From the NCBI GenBank assembly GCA_025210485.1, contig JAOARN010000153.1, forward strand, positions 40,444 to 104,443: a stretch of 64,000 bases of DNA. The letters are read 5' to 3'. The notes below the pieces were generated by a model, which worked only from the letters and a program-made list of their open reading frames with translations, was not told the DNA's origin and did not search any database. Position 1 is the stretch's first letter, and each line of letters begins with the position of its first letter. The stretch comes from Marinifilaceae bacterium. GTDB lineage: Bacteria; Bacteroidota; Bacteroidia; Bacteroidales; Marinifilaceae. Positions 1 to 9,527 of the stretch are shown here, one piece after another. Made by a program: the position numbers and the translations under genes.

Positions 1-2
1 AG

Positions 3-548
3 GCTTATGGGTTTGGATTTGATTTTGGCATTCAATATCAGTCAAATAAATTTAAGTATGGTCTAGTTTTAAGAGATGCTTTTTCGACATTTAATACATG
101 GATTTATGATAATAAACAACTTGTAAAGGTTTATGAATTGACTAATAATGAAATTCCAGAAAATGCTACAGAGCTAACCCTTCCATCCTTTATACTGGGG
201 GTAGGAAGAGATTTTAATATATCAAAAAAAATAAATTTATTTTTAGAATTCGATTTGAAATCTACTTTTGATGGTAAAAGAAATGTTATGATAAAATCAG
301 ATCCGATAAGTATTGATCCTAGTTTTGGATTAGAATTATCCTATATGGATATTGTTAAATTAAGAGCAGGACTATCTAATTATCAAAAAGAAAAAGACTT
401 TGATAATAAATCTGCAGTAACTGTGCAACCAAACCTGGGTGTGGGTTTAAAGTTTAAGGGTTTTATTCTGGATTATGCTATAACAGATATAGGAGATGTG
501 TCGATTTCTAAATATTCGAACGTGTTTTCCTTATCTTATCTTTTCTAA
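3..548 (+). CDS. PorV/PorQ-family outer-membrane barrel protein, 5' end missing
   Basis: The reading frame is open from base 3 to the stop at 546-548, so the gene enters from the left; about 181 residues are visible. The internal TTG at 138 is not a credible start, because the frame continues upstream with similar barrel-like sequence (AYGFGFDFGIQY). The visible part is alternating polar/aromatic strands with many Gly, ending in the aromatic residues FSLSYLF, as outer-membrane beta-barrels do. Segments such as GLVLRDAFSTFNTW and PSFGLELSYMDIVKLRAGL resemble PorV/PorQ-type proteins linked with type IX secretion. The stop lies only 16 bp before porQ, so the two are probably co-transcribed. The family assignment is from recalled similarity; the exact role is unknown. 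Confidence 0.6.
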   Translation, partial: AYGFGFDFGIQYQSNKFKYGLVLRDAFSTFNTWIYDNKQLVKVYELTNNEIPENATELTLPSFILGVGRDFNISKKINLFLEFDLKSTFDGKRNVMIKSDPISIDPSFGLELSYMDIVKLRAGLSNYQKEKDFDNKSAVTVQPNLGVGLKFKGFILDYAITDIGDVSISKYSNVFSLSYLF

Positions 549-564
549 AAAAAACAAATGAATA

Positions 565-1584
565 ATGTTAACAATTAGAAGCTTATTGATTATTCTTTCT
601 TTTGTTCTATGTCTGCTTATTCAGGGTTTTAATCTTAAAGCTCAGAATGGAGGTCAGAGAATATATGAATTCTTGAATACAGGCATATCTCCTTATGTTG
701 AATCTATTGGTGGTGAGCATATAGCCTTGAGAAATATAGATGCTGTAAATTCGTTATATAATATCTCTTCTATTAACAAAAATTATCATAATGAGTTGTC
801 GCTTGCTTATATTGATTATATTTCAAATTTAAATTTTGGTAATATTAGTTATGCATATAGATTAACTAATAAAATTATGTTATCATCTTCTATTTGTTAT
901 TTTGATTATGGTAAATTTAAAGGAAGAGATATATATGGGAATGAAACTTCGGACTTTACTGCAAATGATTTTGTGTTCAAATTAGGTGCATCTATTTATA
1001 TTAGCAAGTTATTAAGGTTTGGACTAGGCATAAAACCAATATTTTCCAAATATGAGAACTATAGTTCAAATGGCATAGCCGCCGATATAAGTTTGAGTTA
1101 TACCTCAAAGGATACTAGCTTAATGCTTAGTGCACAAATGAAAAACATGGGGATTCAGCTAAAACCATATTATGGGTCAAATCGTGAACATTTACCTTTT
1201 GTTGGAAAAATAGGAATGAGTTATAGATTTAAGCAGGCACCGATAACTACATATTTAACATATAACAATATTCAAGAATTTGATTTATCATATGAGTCAG
1301 AATTGGAAGAAGAAAAAGATAATGTGGTTTCAAATATATCAAAGCATTTGATAGTGGGCGCTGATATAGAAATCTCAAAGACAATATCAATAAGAGCTGG
1401 TTATAATTTCAAGAGAAGAAAAGAGTTGAAAATTGAAAATAGAACCTCCACAGTAGGTTTATCCTGGGGTTTTGGTTTGAATTTTCCAAAATTTAAAATT
1501 ACTTATGCTTCTGCTAAATATCATCTTGCCGGTAAGACTAATTATTTTGGTATTTCAACAAATCTTAATAATATTGGCTTTTAG
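565..1584 (+). CDS. porQ: type IX secretion system protein PorQ
   Basis: A 339-residue protein with an N-terminal signal peptide (about residues 1-27, ending LKAQNGG) followed by a beta-barrel rich in aromatic and Gly residues. The early block RIYEFLNTGISPYVESIGG and the later region AMINO-terminal to REHLPFVGKIG match my memory of PorQ, an outer-membrane component of the type IX secretion system of Bacteroidota. The length fits the family. The ATG at 565 directly precedes the signal peptide; another ATG at 558 is in a different frame. It follows a related barrel gene by 16 bp and precedes a secreted protein gene by 35 bp, suggesting one envelope operon. PorQ works with PorU, PorV and PorZ at the cell surface; none of those is visible here. 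Confidence 0.8.
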   Translation: MLTIRSLLIILSFVLCLLIQGFNLKAQNGGQRIYEFLNTGISPYVESIGGEHIALRNIDAVNSLYNISSINKNYHNELSLAYIDYISNLNFGNISYAYRLTNKIMLSSSICYFDYGKFKGRDIYGNETSDFTANDFVFKLGASIYISKLLRFGLGIKPIFSKYENYSSNGIAADISLSYTSKDTSLMLSAQMKNMGIQLKPYYGSNREHLPFVGKIGMSYRFKQAPITTYLTYNNIQEFDLSYESELEEEKDNVVSNISKHLIVGADIEISKTISIRAGYNFKRRKELKIENRTSTVGLSWGFGLNFPKFKITYASAKYHLAGKTNYFGISTNLNNIGF

Positions 1585-1619
1585 GGGTAAATTTTATCGT
1601 GTAACATAAAAATAAATAA

Positions 1620-2873
1620 ATGCGAAACTTAATAATTATAATATTCATAATTTTATCACAGAATAATTTTGCTGCATCTATTCTGATTCCTATGGATTCG
1701 GAGCAAAATAATCATTTGAAATCATATGGGCTTTGTTTTTCTTGTTTAGATATGGGGCAAACTGCATATTGGTTGCTAAATTACAGAGGAGGATCTTTTG
1801 TAATCGATTATAGTGAAGATAATATTGCCCAATGTAAAATAAAATCGATAAGTTATGAAGTCATTACAGAGGGACAGTTTGATAAGATACTCAGAGATAT
1901 TCAAAAGCCTGAAGTTAATATGGATGCGGTAAAGTTGGAGAAAGCCCCCAAAATAGCAGTTTATACACCATCAGGTAAAAAGCCTTGGGATGATGCCGTA
2001 ACTCTGGCTTTGAGTTATGCCGAAATAAATTATGATATTGTTTATGATGACGAAATAATGGATGCTAAACTGTCTGATTATGATTGGCTGCATTTGCATC
2101 ATGAAGATTTCACTGGGCAGTTTGGGAAATTCTATACTGCTTACAAAAATATGAAATGGTATAAAGATCAAGTACAAGATAATCAGAATAGGGCTGAAAA
2201 ATATGGTTTTACAAAAGTGTCTGAATTGAAAAAAGCTGTAAGTCATAAGATTAAAGCTTTCGTGGCTGATGGAGGATTTCTTTTTGCAATGTGTTCGGCA
2301 ACAGATACATTTGATATTAGTTTGGCAGCTCATGACACCGATATATGCATGGAGATGTATGATGGTGATGATATGGATCCACATGCACAGGAAAAATTGG
2401 ATTATAACTCATGTTTTGCATTTCATGATTTTGTTCTGGAAACCAACCCGAATATCTATGAATATTCTGATATTGATGTAACTCAAACAAGAAAAATAAG
2501 TAAAGAAAATGATTATTTTGCTCTTTTCGAATTTTCAGCAAAATGGGATCCAGTGCCAACTATGTTATGTCAGAATCATACTCGAATCATACGTGGATTT
2601 ATGGGACAGACAACAGCCTTTAATAAAAAACTTATAAAGTCTAATGTCATCATAATGGGCGAAAATCAATCAATCAATGAAGCTCGATATATTCATGGAA
2701 AGTATTTGAAAGGTACTTGGACCTTTTATGGAGGTCATGATCCAGAGGATTATCAGCATCTTGTCGGAGATCCTCCAACAGAATTAAAAATGCATAAAAA
2801 TTCTCCAGGATATAGATTGATATTAAATAATATATTGTTCCCAGCTGCCAAAAAGAAGAAATTAAAAACCTGA
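1620..2873 (+). CDS. secreted Bacteroidota protein labelled 'asparagine synthetase B' (amidotransferase-like fold)
   Basis: A 417-residue protein with a short signal peptide (about residues 1-18, ending NFAA) and then the block ILIPMDSEQNNHLKSYG. The central part reads KIAVYTPSGKKPWDDAV, YDWLHLHHEDFTGQFG and GGFLFAMCSATDTFDI. These make the protein look like a conserved Bacteroidota family that databases often call 'asparagine synthetase B'. It has neither the N-terminal Cys glutaminase nor the ATP-pyrophosphatase domain of real AsnB. The GGFLFAMCSATD segment resembles a nucleophile elbow of class I glutamine-amidotransferase-like folds, with Cys as a possible nucleophile; that is inference. 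The C-terminus is Lys-rich. The location after porQ points to an envelope or secretion-related role. True function unknown. Confidence 0.6.
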   Translation: MRNLIIIIFIILSQNNFAASILIPMDSEQNNHLKSYGLCFSCLDMGQTAYWLLNYRGGSFVIDYSEDNIAQCKIKSISYEVITEGQFDKILRDIQKPEVNMDAVKLEKAPKIAVYTPSGKKPWDDAVTLALSYAEINYDIVYDDEIMDAKLSDYDWLHLHHEDFTGQFGKFYTAYKNMKWYKDQVQDNQNRAEKYGFTKVSELKKAVSHKIKAFVADGGFLFAMCSATDTFDISLAAHDTDICMEMYDGDDMDPHAQEKLDYNSCFAFHDFVLETNPNIYEYSDIDVTQTRKISKENDYFALFEFSAKWDPVPTMLCQNHTRIIRGFMGQTTAFNKKLIKSNVIIMGENQSINEARYIHGKYLKGTWTFYGGHDPEDYQHLVGDPPTELKMHKNSPGYRLILNNILFPAAKKKKLKT

Positions 2874-3033
2874 ACATAGTAATGGAAATCTAAATTGTTA
2901 AAAGATAGAATTGTTTATTATGTTTTCTTTTTATAATATAATAATATCTTAAAGTTTATTATAAACTGTAATGATTCAGTTAAATTTGAAATCATTATAA
3001 TAAATAGTAGTGCGAAAATCACAACATAATTCG

Positions 3034-3041
3034 TACTTTTG
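3034..3041 (+). promoter_or_regulatory. candidate -7 element TACTTTTG of a Bacteroidota promoter
   Basis: TACTTTTG fits the Bacteroidota sigma-ABfr -7 consensus TAnnTTTG and lies about 50 bp before the ATG of the YihY-family gene. No clear -33 TTTG is seen, so the call rests on one box in AT-rich DNA. Confidence 0.4.
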
Positions 3042-3092
3042 TTTTGTAATAATTCAAATAAGTATTTTACTAGTCATATATAAATTATCATA

Positions 3093-4349
3093 ATGAAAGT
3101 AATTAACAATTTAGTATCTACATATAAAAAGTATTATAGTTTTTTTGATAAGGAGATTTGGTTGAAAAAAACCAGTGATTACAATGGAGTATTGAGATAT
3201 ATAGTCTTATCTACCAAGGTTCTTATGATTTCAATAAGAACTTTTTTGAATACTAAATGTAATTTACGTGCATCGGCATTGACATACTTTTCTTTATTGT
3301 CTGTGGTACCCGTTTTGGCTATGGGTTTTGGCATAGCCAAAGGCTTTGGATTAGAAAAAGTTTTAGAAAATGAGCTTAAAAAGAATCTTTCTGGACAAAA
3401 GGAAATATTAGAATGGCTTATTAATTTTGCAAACAAGATGCTTGAAAATACTCAATTTTCTCTGATTACAGGTCTAGGTTTTGTAATACTTTTCTGGTCG
3501 GTTGTGAAATTGCTTGGTAATATTGAGAATAATTTTAATCAAATATGGAAAATAAAAAAACAGAGAAGTATTAATCGGAAATTTTCTGATTATACTGCGG
3601 TAATGATTTTTGCACCAATCCTGTTTATTGGTTCTAGTGCATCAACTCTTTTTATTTCCACAAAATTAAAATTACTGTTAGCGTCAACTGAGTCTTTAGA
3701 GGTTCTTTCTCCTTTTGTAACAGGGCTTATTAGTTTTGCACCTATGTTTTTAGCTTGGCTTCTTTTTGCGTCATTATATATTTTTATGCCAAATCGACGA
3801 GTGAAACCATTAGCTGGTATTTTGGCTGGTGTTCTTTCTGGTACAGCTTTTCAACTTTTTCAAGTTTTGTATATTCAATTTCAGTCACATGTAACGACTT
3901 ATAATGCAGTTTATGGTAGCTTTGCTGCTTTACCTTTGTTTCTTATTTGGCTGCAATTGAGTTGGTTAATTGTATTATTTGGTGCATGTTTTTCTTATTC
4001 TGTTGAAAATGTTAATAGCTTTTATAGTCATCAGAGTACCGAGAAATTAACCATTAATAATTTTAGACTTATTTCGTTGGAAGTTTGTCGATTATTATTG
4101 AAGCTATATAAGGAGAATAGAAAAAATACAAAATTAGGTGATATTTCACAAAAGCTGAATGTTCCTATGGATGTGCTAGAGGAAATATTTGAGTCATTGC
4201 AATCCGTTGGCTTAGTTGCCAAGCTTGTTTCCAACGATGATGACGAGTTCAGATATCAACCTGCTTTTGATTTGACAAATGTAGAAGATACGGAGCTGAT
4301 AGAAATTATCGAAAATAATACTCAATGTACATATCATGTTTCAAATTAG
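3093..4349 (+). CDS. YihY/BrkB-family inner-membrane protein with a C-terminal winged-helix-like tail
   Basis: A 418-residue integral membrane protein. Residues about 45-310 contain the YihY/virulence factor BrkB domain with roughly six hydrophobic helices; recognisable segments are RASALTYFSLLSVVPVLAMGFG near the start and YGSFAALPLFLIWLQLSWLIVL near the end. The last 90 residues are soluble. The segment KLGDISQKLNVPMDVLEEIF, followed by ESLQSVGLVAKL, looks like a winged-helix fold, which is common in the longer members of this family. E. coli YihY was once called RNase BN, but that activity belongs to another gene, so no enzymatic role is claimed; family members have been linked with envelope homeostasis. 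It is a stand-alone gene on the plus strand. Confidence 0.85.
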   Translation: MKVINNLVSTYKKYYSFFDKEIWLKKTSDYNGVLRYIVLSTKVLMISIRTFLNTKCNLRASALTYFSLLSVVPVLAMGFGIAKGFGLEKVLENELKKNLSGQKEILEWLINFANKMLENTQFSLITGLGFVILFWSVVKLLGNIENNFNQIWKIKKQRSINRKFSDYTAVMIFAPILFIGSSASTLFISTKLKLLLASTESLEVLSPFVTGLISFAPMFLAWLLFASLYIFMPNRRVKPLAGILAGVLSGTAFQLFQVLYIQFQSHVTTYNAVYGSFAALPLFLIWLQLSWLIVLFGACFSYSVENVNSFYSHQSTEKLTINNFRLISLEVCRLLLKLYKENRKNTKLGDISQKLNVPMDVLEEIFESLQSVGLVAKLVSNDDDEFRYQPAFDLTNVEDTELIEIIENNTQCTYHVSN

Positions 4350-4571
4350 ATATTATGATTTATAAAATCAAGATCATTGTATTAGTTTGGTCGTTTTTAA
4401 AACTAATTATGCTGAAAATAAATTCCTGATTATGTAAAAAGCCTAAATTTTTTTTGTTTATTTGTTAGCTTGTTGAGTTTATTAAACAAACTTAGATTTT
4501 ACTATTTGATAAAAACAGTATTCTAATTATAAAGCATTGAGTATGCTGTTTTTCCTCTCAAAACTAGAACT

Positions 4572-7121
4572 ATGAAAAAAATTCTGAAGCTAACTGGACT
4601 TATATTAGCATCTATAATCATAATATTATTAATTGTACCACATTTTTTCAAATCCAAAATAATTGAAATATCAAAGAAGGAGCTAAATAAAAACATTGAA
4701 GGAAGTTTTGAAATAGAAGATGTTTCAATTTCTTTTTTTACTGACTTTCCTAATTTAAATATTAGCCTTGATGATGTAAAGTTGACCACAGAGATTGATA
4801 GTATTGCAAAAATTGAAGCCATCTCGGCTTCTATTAGTTTGCCTAGTTTGATATCTGATGATATTGAAATAGAAGAAATATTGATTGATAACTCTTTCTT
4901 ATTTTTGGTGCTTAATGAAAAAGGTGAATTAAATATAAATAAAACCGAGAAGGCTGAGTCAAGAGATAATACAAAACAAATAGAACAGGATTCGAGTAAA
5001 CAAATTGATGTAGATGCAGATTCAAAAAGGATACATATAGAGAAAGTATCAATTAGAAATTCAGGACTTAGATTTCGTAATGAAATTAATAAATCTGAAT
5101 TAAATTTAGCAGATTTAGATATAGATTTAAAAGGCGATTTTTCCTCGGATTCGACTAAGTTAGACCTTAATGCTAATATTTCTGATTTATCATATTATTA
5201 TCAGGATAAGTATTTAGGAAATAAAATTAATTTACAATTAGACCTACAACTTGATGCTGATTTAAAAAACAAGAAGTTTACGATTATAGATAATAAGCTT
5301 AAAATTAATAATATCGAATTTGGAATAGATGGTTTCTTTAAGTTTGAACAGAATGATAATTCTATATTAAGTGATATAAAACTGTATACAAAATCAACAA
5401 AATTCAAATCAGTTCTAGCTCTTCTTCCTCCTTCTTTTGATGAATTTAGAAATAAAGTGAAAACAGATGGCGTATTTACCTTAAAAGCATTTTCTAAAGG
5501 AATATATAAAGAGAATGAATTTCCAAATTTTGGTTTAGAATTAATTGTGAAAGACTCAAAAATAAAACATAATCTTATTTCAGATACAATAAAGAATATA
5601 AATATTGCTTTGGAATTAAAGCACCCTCAAGGAGCATTAGATTCTTTAAAGCTTAATCTAAATCAATTTCATTTTAGCGTTGCGGATAATCCTTTTGATA
5701 TAAATTTAAGCTTGAAAAATATTTTCTCAGATATTTACTTGGAAGGTGCTTGTAAAGGAATTGTCAATTTAAGTAATTTAAATAAAATAATCCCTGTAGA
5801 TTCAGTTAGTGCAGAGGGTATTATCAAATCTGATATTCGAATAAAAGGGCGAAAGTCGTATATTGATAATGGCAAATATGATGATTTTATTGCCCAAGGT
5901 AGTCTGGGTTTCAATAATGTTAAATTACACTCGGGAAAACTTAAGCGTGAATTTCGAATAGACGATTCTGAAATTCTGATAAGTTCAAAAAAAATAAATC
6001 TGAAAAGACTTCTTGTTAAGATAGGCGAATCAGATTTTAAACTTTTTGGATATGTGAATAACCATCTAGCCTATCTTCTTAATAATAAGAAATTGGGAGG
6101 AAATTTCAGACTTGAATCACAATATGTGAATGTAAATCAATTAATGCCCAATAAAACTAAGTCGATAGAACTCAAGGGTGAAAATAATAATACAAAGGAT
6201 AATAAAGTAGATCAGAAGAAAAACAAAGAATTAAATTCAAAATTATCTGCCATAAAAATCCCTGAGAATTTAAATATTAAATTCTCCACTGATATTAAAC
6301 ATATGAAATTTGACGATCTTAATATGTCCGATATTAAAGGGATGGCACTTATCAATAATGGAATTTTGATATTACAGAATTTGAGTGCTAAAATGTTAAA
6401 TGGCAGTATGATTACGAATGGAAGTTATAATTCTAGAAATATAAAGTTTCCTAAAATAAAATGTGTAAATAAGATATCAGGTTTCGATATAAATGAGGCA
6501 TATAAGTCTTTGAGTATATTGAGAAAAGTTGTTCCTGTTGCTGCAGATTGTAAGGGTAAAATTTCCTCTAATTTAGATATTAATTCGTATCTCACAAGTG
6601 ATATGAAAATAAATCTTAAAACCCTAAATGGTAGTGGGAAGGTAAAATCTAAACAAATCACTATTACAAATAATAAATCATTGAACGATCTTGCCAAGGT
6701 ATTAGATGATGATAAATATAAGGAAATGTCAATTTCTGACATTGATTTTGAATTTACTGTTACAGATGGGAATATTGTTTTAAAACCATTTCAGCTTAAA
6801 TTAGCTGGCAATCCAGCAAAGATATATGGAAATCAAAGCGTGGAAGGAATTATGGATTTTACAATTGAAATGAAAATACCTAAGTCAGATTTGGGTGGTG
6901 GCATAACAAAGTATATCGATCTTATACCAGGTTCTGATAAGATAAAAGTACTGGACATTGATGTAAGAATAACAGGACATATGGATAAACCAAAGCTTAA
7001 GTTAGATATGTCGAAGGCTATACGACAAGCTAAAAAAGCACTTGAGAATAATCTGAAAAAAAATGGTCTTAAGGATCTAGAGAAAAAAGGTAGAGATCTA
7101 TTGAAAGAATTATTTAAATAG
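4572..7121 (+). CDS. AsmA-family membrane-anchored protein
   Basis: An 849-residue protein with one N-terminal membrane helix (about residues 5-25) and a long periplasmic part. The start ISKKELNKNIEGSFEIEDVSI, continuing with DFPNLNISLDDVKL, is typical of AsmA proteins. The C-terminal third (GSGKVKSKQITITNN, then GIMDFTIEMKIPKSDLGGG) matches the AsmA_2/AsmA-like C-terminal domain. These proteins are related to the VPS13-like bridge proteins (TamB, YhdP) and are thought to carry or organise lipids between inner and outer membranes. That role is inferred for this copy. The gene stands alone and ends just before a strong bidirectional terminator. A low-complexity Lys/Asn/Asp linker lies near residue 540. 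Length is normal for Bacteroidota members. Confidence 0.8.
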   Translation: MKKILKLTGLILASIIIILLIVPHFFKSKIIEISKKELNKNIEGSFEIEDVSISFFTDFPNLNISLDDVKLTTEIDSIAKIEAISASISLPSLISDDIEIEEILIDNSFLFLVLNEKGELNINKTEKAESRDNTKQIEQDSSKQIDVDADSKRIHIEKVSIRNSGLRFRNEINKSELNLADLDIDLKGDFSSDSTKLDLNANISDLSYYYQDKYLGNKINLQLDLQLDADLKNKKFTIIDNKLKINNIEFGIDGFFKFEQNDNSILSDIKLYTKSTKFKSVLALLPPSFDEFRNKVKTDGVFTLKAFSKGIYKENEFPNFGLELIVKDSKIKHNLISDTIKNINIALELKHPQGALDSLKLNLNQFHFSVADNPFDINLSLKNIFSDIYLEGACKGIVNLSNLNKIIPVDSVSAEGIIKSDIRIKGRKSYIDNGKYDDFIAQGSLGFNNVKLHSGKLKREFRIDDSEILISSKKINLKRLLVKIGESDFKLFGYVNNHLAYLLNNKKLGGNFRLESQYVNVNQLMPNKTKSIELKGENNNTKDNKVDQKKNKELNSKLSAIKIPENLNIKFSTDIKHMKFDDLNMSDIKGMALINNGILILQNLSAKMLNGSMITNGSYNSRNIKFPKIKCVNKISGFDINEAYKSLSILRKVVPVAADCKGKISSNLDINSYLTSDMKINLKTLNGSGKVKSKQITITNNKSLNDLAKVLDDDKYKEMSISDIDFEFTVTDGNIVLKPFQLKLAGNPAKIYGNQSVEGIMDFTIEMKIPKSDLGGGITKYIDLIPGSDKIKVLDIDVRITGHMDKPKLKLDMSKAIRQAKKALENNLKKNGLKDLEKKGRDLLKELFK

Positions 7122-7142
7122 TGTTGCTGATTTTTAAAATAT

Positions 7143-7178
7143 AAAAAAATCCTTTGAAATTCTTCAAAGGATTTTTTT
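7143..7178. terminator. bidirectional intrinsic terminator
   Basis: A 16-bp perfect stem (AAAAAAATCCTTTGAA with its complement, loop of 4) ends in T-runs on both strands. It lies between the convergent AsmA-family gene (plus) and the TlpA gene (minus) and can serve both. Confidence 0.85.
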
Positions 7179-7187
7179 TATGGTGTT

Positions 7188-7724
7188 CTATTTTATAATT
7201 AATTTTTTCAAGGTCTCTTCAAGTTGATGTCCTCTTAAATTTTTAGCGATTATAATACCATTTGAGTCAATTAGAAAATTACTTGGTATTGACATAATAT
7301 TGAATTTGTAAGCAGTGTCTGAATTCCACCCTGCTAACTCACTAACATGATTTTCCCATATTAGTTTATCCTTTTTTATAGCAGCTATCCAACTTGATTT
7401 TTTCTTATCTAAAGAGAAGCTGTATATTGTAAATCCGTTCCCTCCCTTGAATTTCTTATCTTTATATTTTGTATACACATTGTTTAGAAAAGGATTTTCG
7501 GCTCTACATGGGGGACACCATGAAGCCCAGAAATCAACAAGAATCAGTTTATCTTTAATCGAATATAAAGATATTTCTTTATTTTCTGTGGATTTAGCGG
7601 TGATATTAGGTATTTTCTTTCCGATTTTAAGACCTGATTTTACCTTGTCTTTATTTCCATAGCTGAATGATTGCATTGAGCTAAGCAATAGTGCTGTGAC
7701 TAATATTAAACTTAGATTTTTCAT
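7188..7724 (-). CDS. TlpA-type thioredoxin-fold protein, exported
   Basis: A 178-residue protein with a signal peptide (about residues 1-22, ending SFSYG). The mature part begins GLKIGKKIPNITAKSTENK and contains the thioredoxin active site WASWCPPCRAENPFL, near residues 68-82, with the classical WCxxC pair. A cis-Pro region follows as MSIPSNFLIDSNGIIIAKN. This is the AhpC/TSA-Redoxin (TlpA/ResA-like) fold used for thiol-disulfide exchange in the periplasm, for example in cytochrome c maturation or protection of secreted proteins. The partner is not visible, as no cytochrome genes are nearby. It converges with the AsmA-family gene and shares its terminator. The length is typical of single-domain TlpA proteins. 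Confidence 0.88.
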   Translation of the reverse strand: MKNLSLILVTALLLSSMQSFSYGNKDKVKSGLKIGKKIPNITAKSTENKEISLYSIKDKLILVDFWASWCPPCRAENPFLNNVYTKYKDKKFKGGNGFTIYSFSLDKKKSSWIAAIKKDKLIWENHVSELAGWNSDTAYKFNIMSIPSNFLIDSNGIIIAKNLRGHQLEETLKKLIIK

Positions 7725-7945
7725 AATAAATAAATTTCGCTACTAATATTATGTTTCGTTTGATTCGTATTTAAATTCCGCAATATATAAAAATGTATAT
7801 TTTTTAAAAATAAATATATTAGTATATTTCAATGATTGAAACTAATTAATATTTGAAATCTTTGAAGTTAAAAAAATCTTAATTTATTATTAATAGAATT
7901 CAAATTGTTAAATAGCTATTTGAGTATGAAAAGTGTAGTTATAAA

Positions 7946-7977
7946 AAAAGTCTATTCATAAGTATGAATAGACTTTT
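7946..7977 (-). terminator. intrinsic terminator of the YitT gene
   Basis: A 15-bp perfect stem AAAAGTCTATTCATA with its complement and a 2-nt loop lies 20 bp after the stop codon of the minus-strand YitT gene. The minus strand ends in a run of seven T. Confidence 0.8.
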
Positions 7978-7997
7978 GATTTTATTTTTGAAAAATC

Positions 7998-8879
7998 TTA
8001 TTCGTCGATAGATTTAAATCCCTCTCCTAAGATCTCATTACTATCCATAACATTCACAAATGCTTTTTTATCAACTTTTGCAATATAATTTCTTAAGATA
8101 GCCATTTCTCTTCTAGTAACAACTGTGTATAGAACTTGTCTCTCAACACCTTCATAAATACCAGTTCCTTCAAAGATAGTACCTCCTCGCTTAATGTCTG
8201 TAGATAATTTTTCTTTAATAAGATCAACTTTATCTGAAACAATAAGCATAGTTTTATTGATATTTGGACCCTCTACAATCATATCAATCACCTTACCTTC
8301 GATGAAAATGATAATCCATGAATACATAGGTAATTTCCAATCGTCAAAAGCAATTACAGTTGAGAAAGTAATTAAACTGTCTACAATGATAACCAATTGT
8401 CCAAGTGAAATTTTTGTGTATTTATTTAAAATCATGGCAATAATATCTGAACCTCCAGAAGTTGCTCTTGATTTAAAAATCATACCAATACCAACACCAT
8501 AAACAATACCACCAAAAATAGATGAAAGTAGAGCATCATTAGGAATTAATGCCTCGTAGCCATATGAGTGGTGAATTAACCACATAAAACCTGGTATAGC
8601 GAATGTACATATCACTGTTTTGATACCAAATCTTGATCCAAGAAAGTAGATACCTAACAATAATAATGGAATATCCATACATAATGCGCTAAGCTCTGTT
8701 CTCCATCCAAACAAGTGGTGAAATACAATACTTAAACCATATGTTCCTCCTGGTGCAAATTTGTATGGTTCAGCAAATAATACAGCACCTAAAGCAAACA
8801 CAAAACATCCACCTAAAAGATAGGCATATGTTAAAAAAAATTCTCTGGAAAAAATCTTTTCCTTAGTTACAAAAGCCAT
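7998..8879 (-). CDS. YitT-family membrane protein (DUF161 + DUF2179)
   Basis: A 293-residue protein with about five or six hydrophobic segments between residues 12 and 200, then a soluble C-terminal domain of about 85 residues. The motif FAPGGTYGLSIVFHHLFGW near residue 40, SRATSGGSDIIAMILNKY near 140, and the C-terminal segment IKRGGTIFEGTGIYEGVERQ all match the YitT layout of a DUF161 membrane core followed by DUF2179. The family is widespread and largely uncharacterised; its substrate is unknown, so 'permease' would be only a guess. The gene stands alone on the minus strand, with a hairpin terminator 20 bp after its stop and a candidate -7 element about 190 bp upstream. Confidence 0.85.
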   Translation of the reverse strand: MAFVTKEKIFSREFFLTYAYLLGGCFVFALGAVLFAEPYKFAPGGTYGLSIVFHHLFGWRTELSALCMDIPLLLLGIYFLGSRFGIKTVICTFAIPGFMWLIHHSYGYEALIPNDALLSSIFGGIVYGVGIGMIFKSRATSGGSDIIAMILNKYTKISLGQLVIIVDSLITFSTVIAFDDWKLPMYSWIIIFIEGKVIDMIVEGPNINKTMLIVSDKVDLIKEKLSTDIKRGGTIFEGTGIYEGVERQVLYTVVTRREMAILRNYIAKVDKKAFVNVMDSNEILGEGFKSIDE

Positions 8880-9527
8880 AGAATTGACAATTTAACAAAA
8901 ATTAGTAAAAAGCTTATTAATCTCAATTTGATATTTATCAGTTTATCATAGTAGTTATGTTAATCAGGCTCTGTTTTGTAGATTATGTTTTGTTTTTCAT
9001 CTACAATATACAAGTTCGCTAACAATAACTTTATTACTAGAATATTTCCTGAATTTTTATCGGCGACAAATATAGGAGGCGTTTTTAAGTTTTCAAAAAA
9101 AAAAGTGAAAAATAATTAAAATGCATAATGCGCAGATAATGAGATGTAAATCATTTAGGAGTGTTCAATAAAAAACAATATGTTATTAACAAAGCTTTCT
9201 ATTTACTTCTTAAAATGTCTTATTTTCCTTAAAATTAAAAATTAATTGAATTTAAAAATGAACTTATGTTAAGCTTAGAGAATTTATTTCTTTAAAAAAT
9301 CTAAAACTAATATTTGAACTTGGTTTATCTATTATTTTTTTTATTCTTTTGTTCGTTTATCATATAAATAAGTCTGTTGTTAATTTATATCAGGTGTTTA
9401 AAAAATTCTTAGATCTTGATATATGCTTGTTTTTGAGGGATTAAAATTCGTATTGAATGTATTTGCTTAACCCAAAATTAGTATGATGATACATGAAGAT
9501 AATACTTACAACTAATATAATTATAAA
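8880..9527. other. intergenic stretch without a recognisable gene
   Basis: These 648 bp separate the divergent YitT gene and the small coiled-coil gene. The DNA is very AT-rich with no long open frame. A candidate minus-strand -7 box (TATATTTG on the minus strand) lies at 9067-9074 and could drive YitT with a leader of about 180 nt. I saw no strong hairpin or repeat. Confidence 0.5.
9067..9074 (-). promoter_or_regulatory. candidate -7 element TATATTTG
   Basis: On the minus strand the box reads TATATTTG, matching TAnnTTTG. It is the best promoter-like motif upstream of YitT, although 190 bp from the start codon. There is no clear -33 box. Confidence 0.3.

Noticed and set aside
2269..2877. Several plus- and minus-strand open frames inside the gene at 1620-2873
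   Set aside because: All are shadows of a protein with clear family motifs and a signal peptide.
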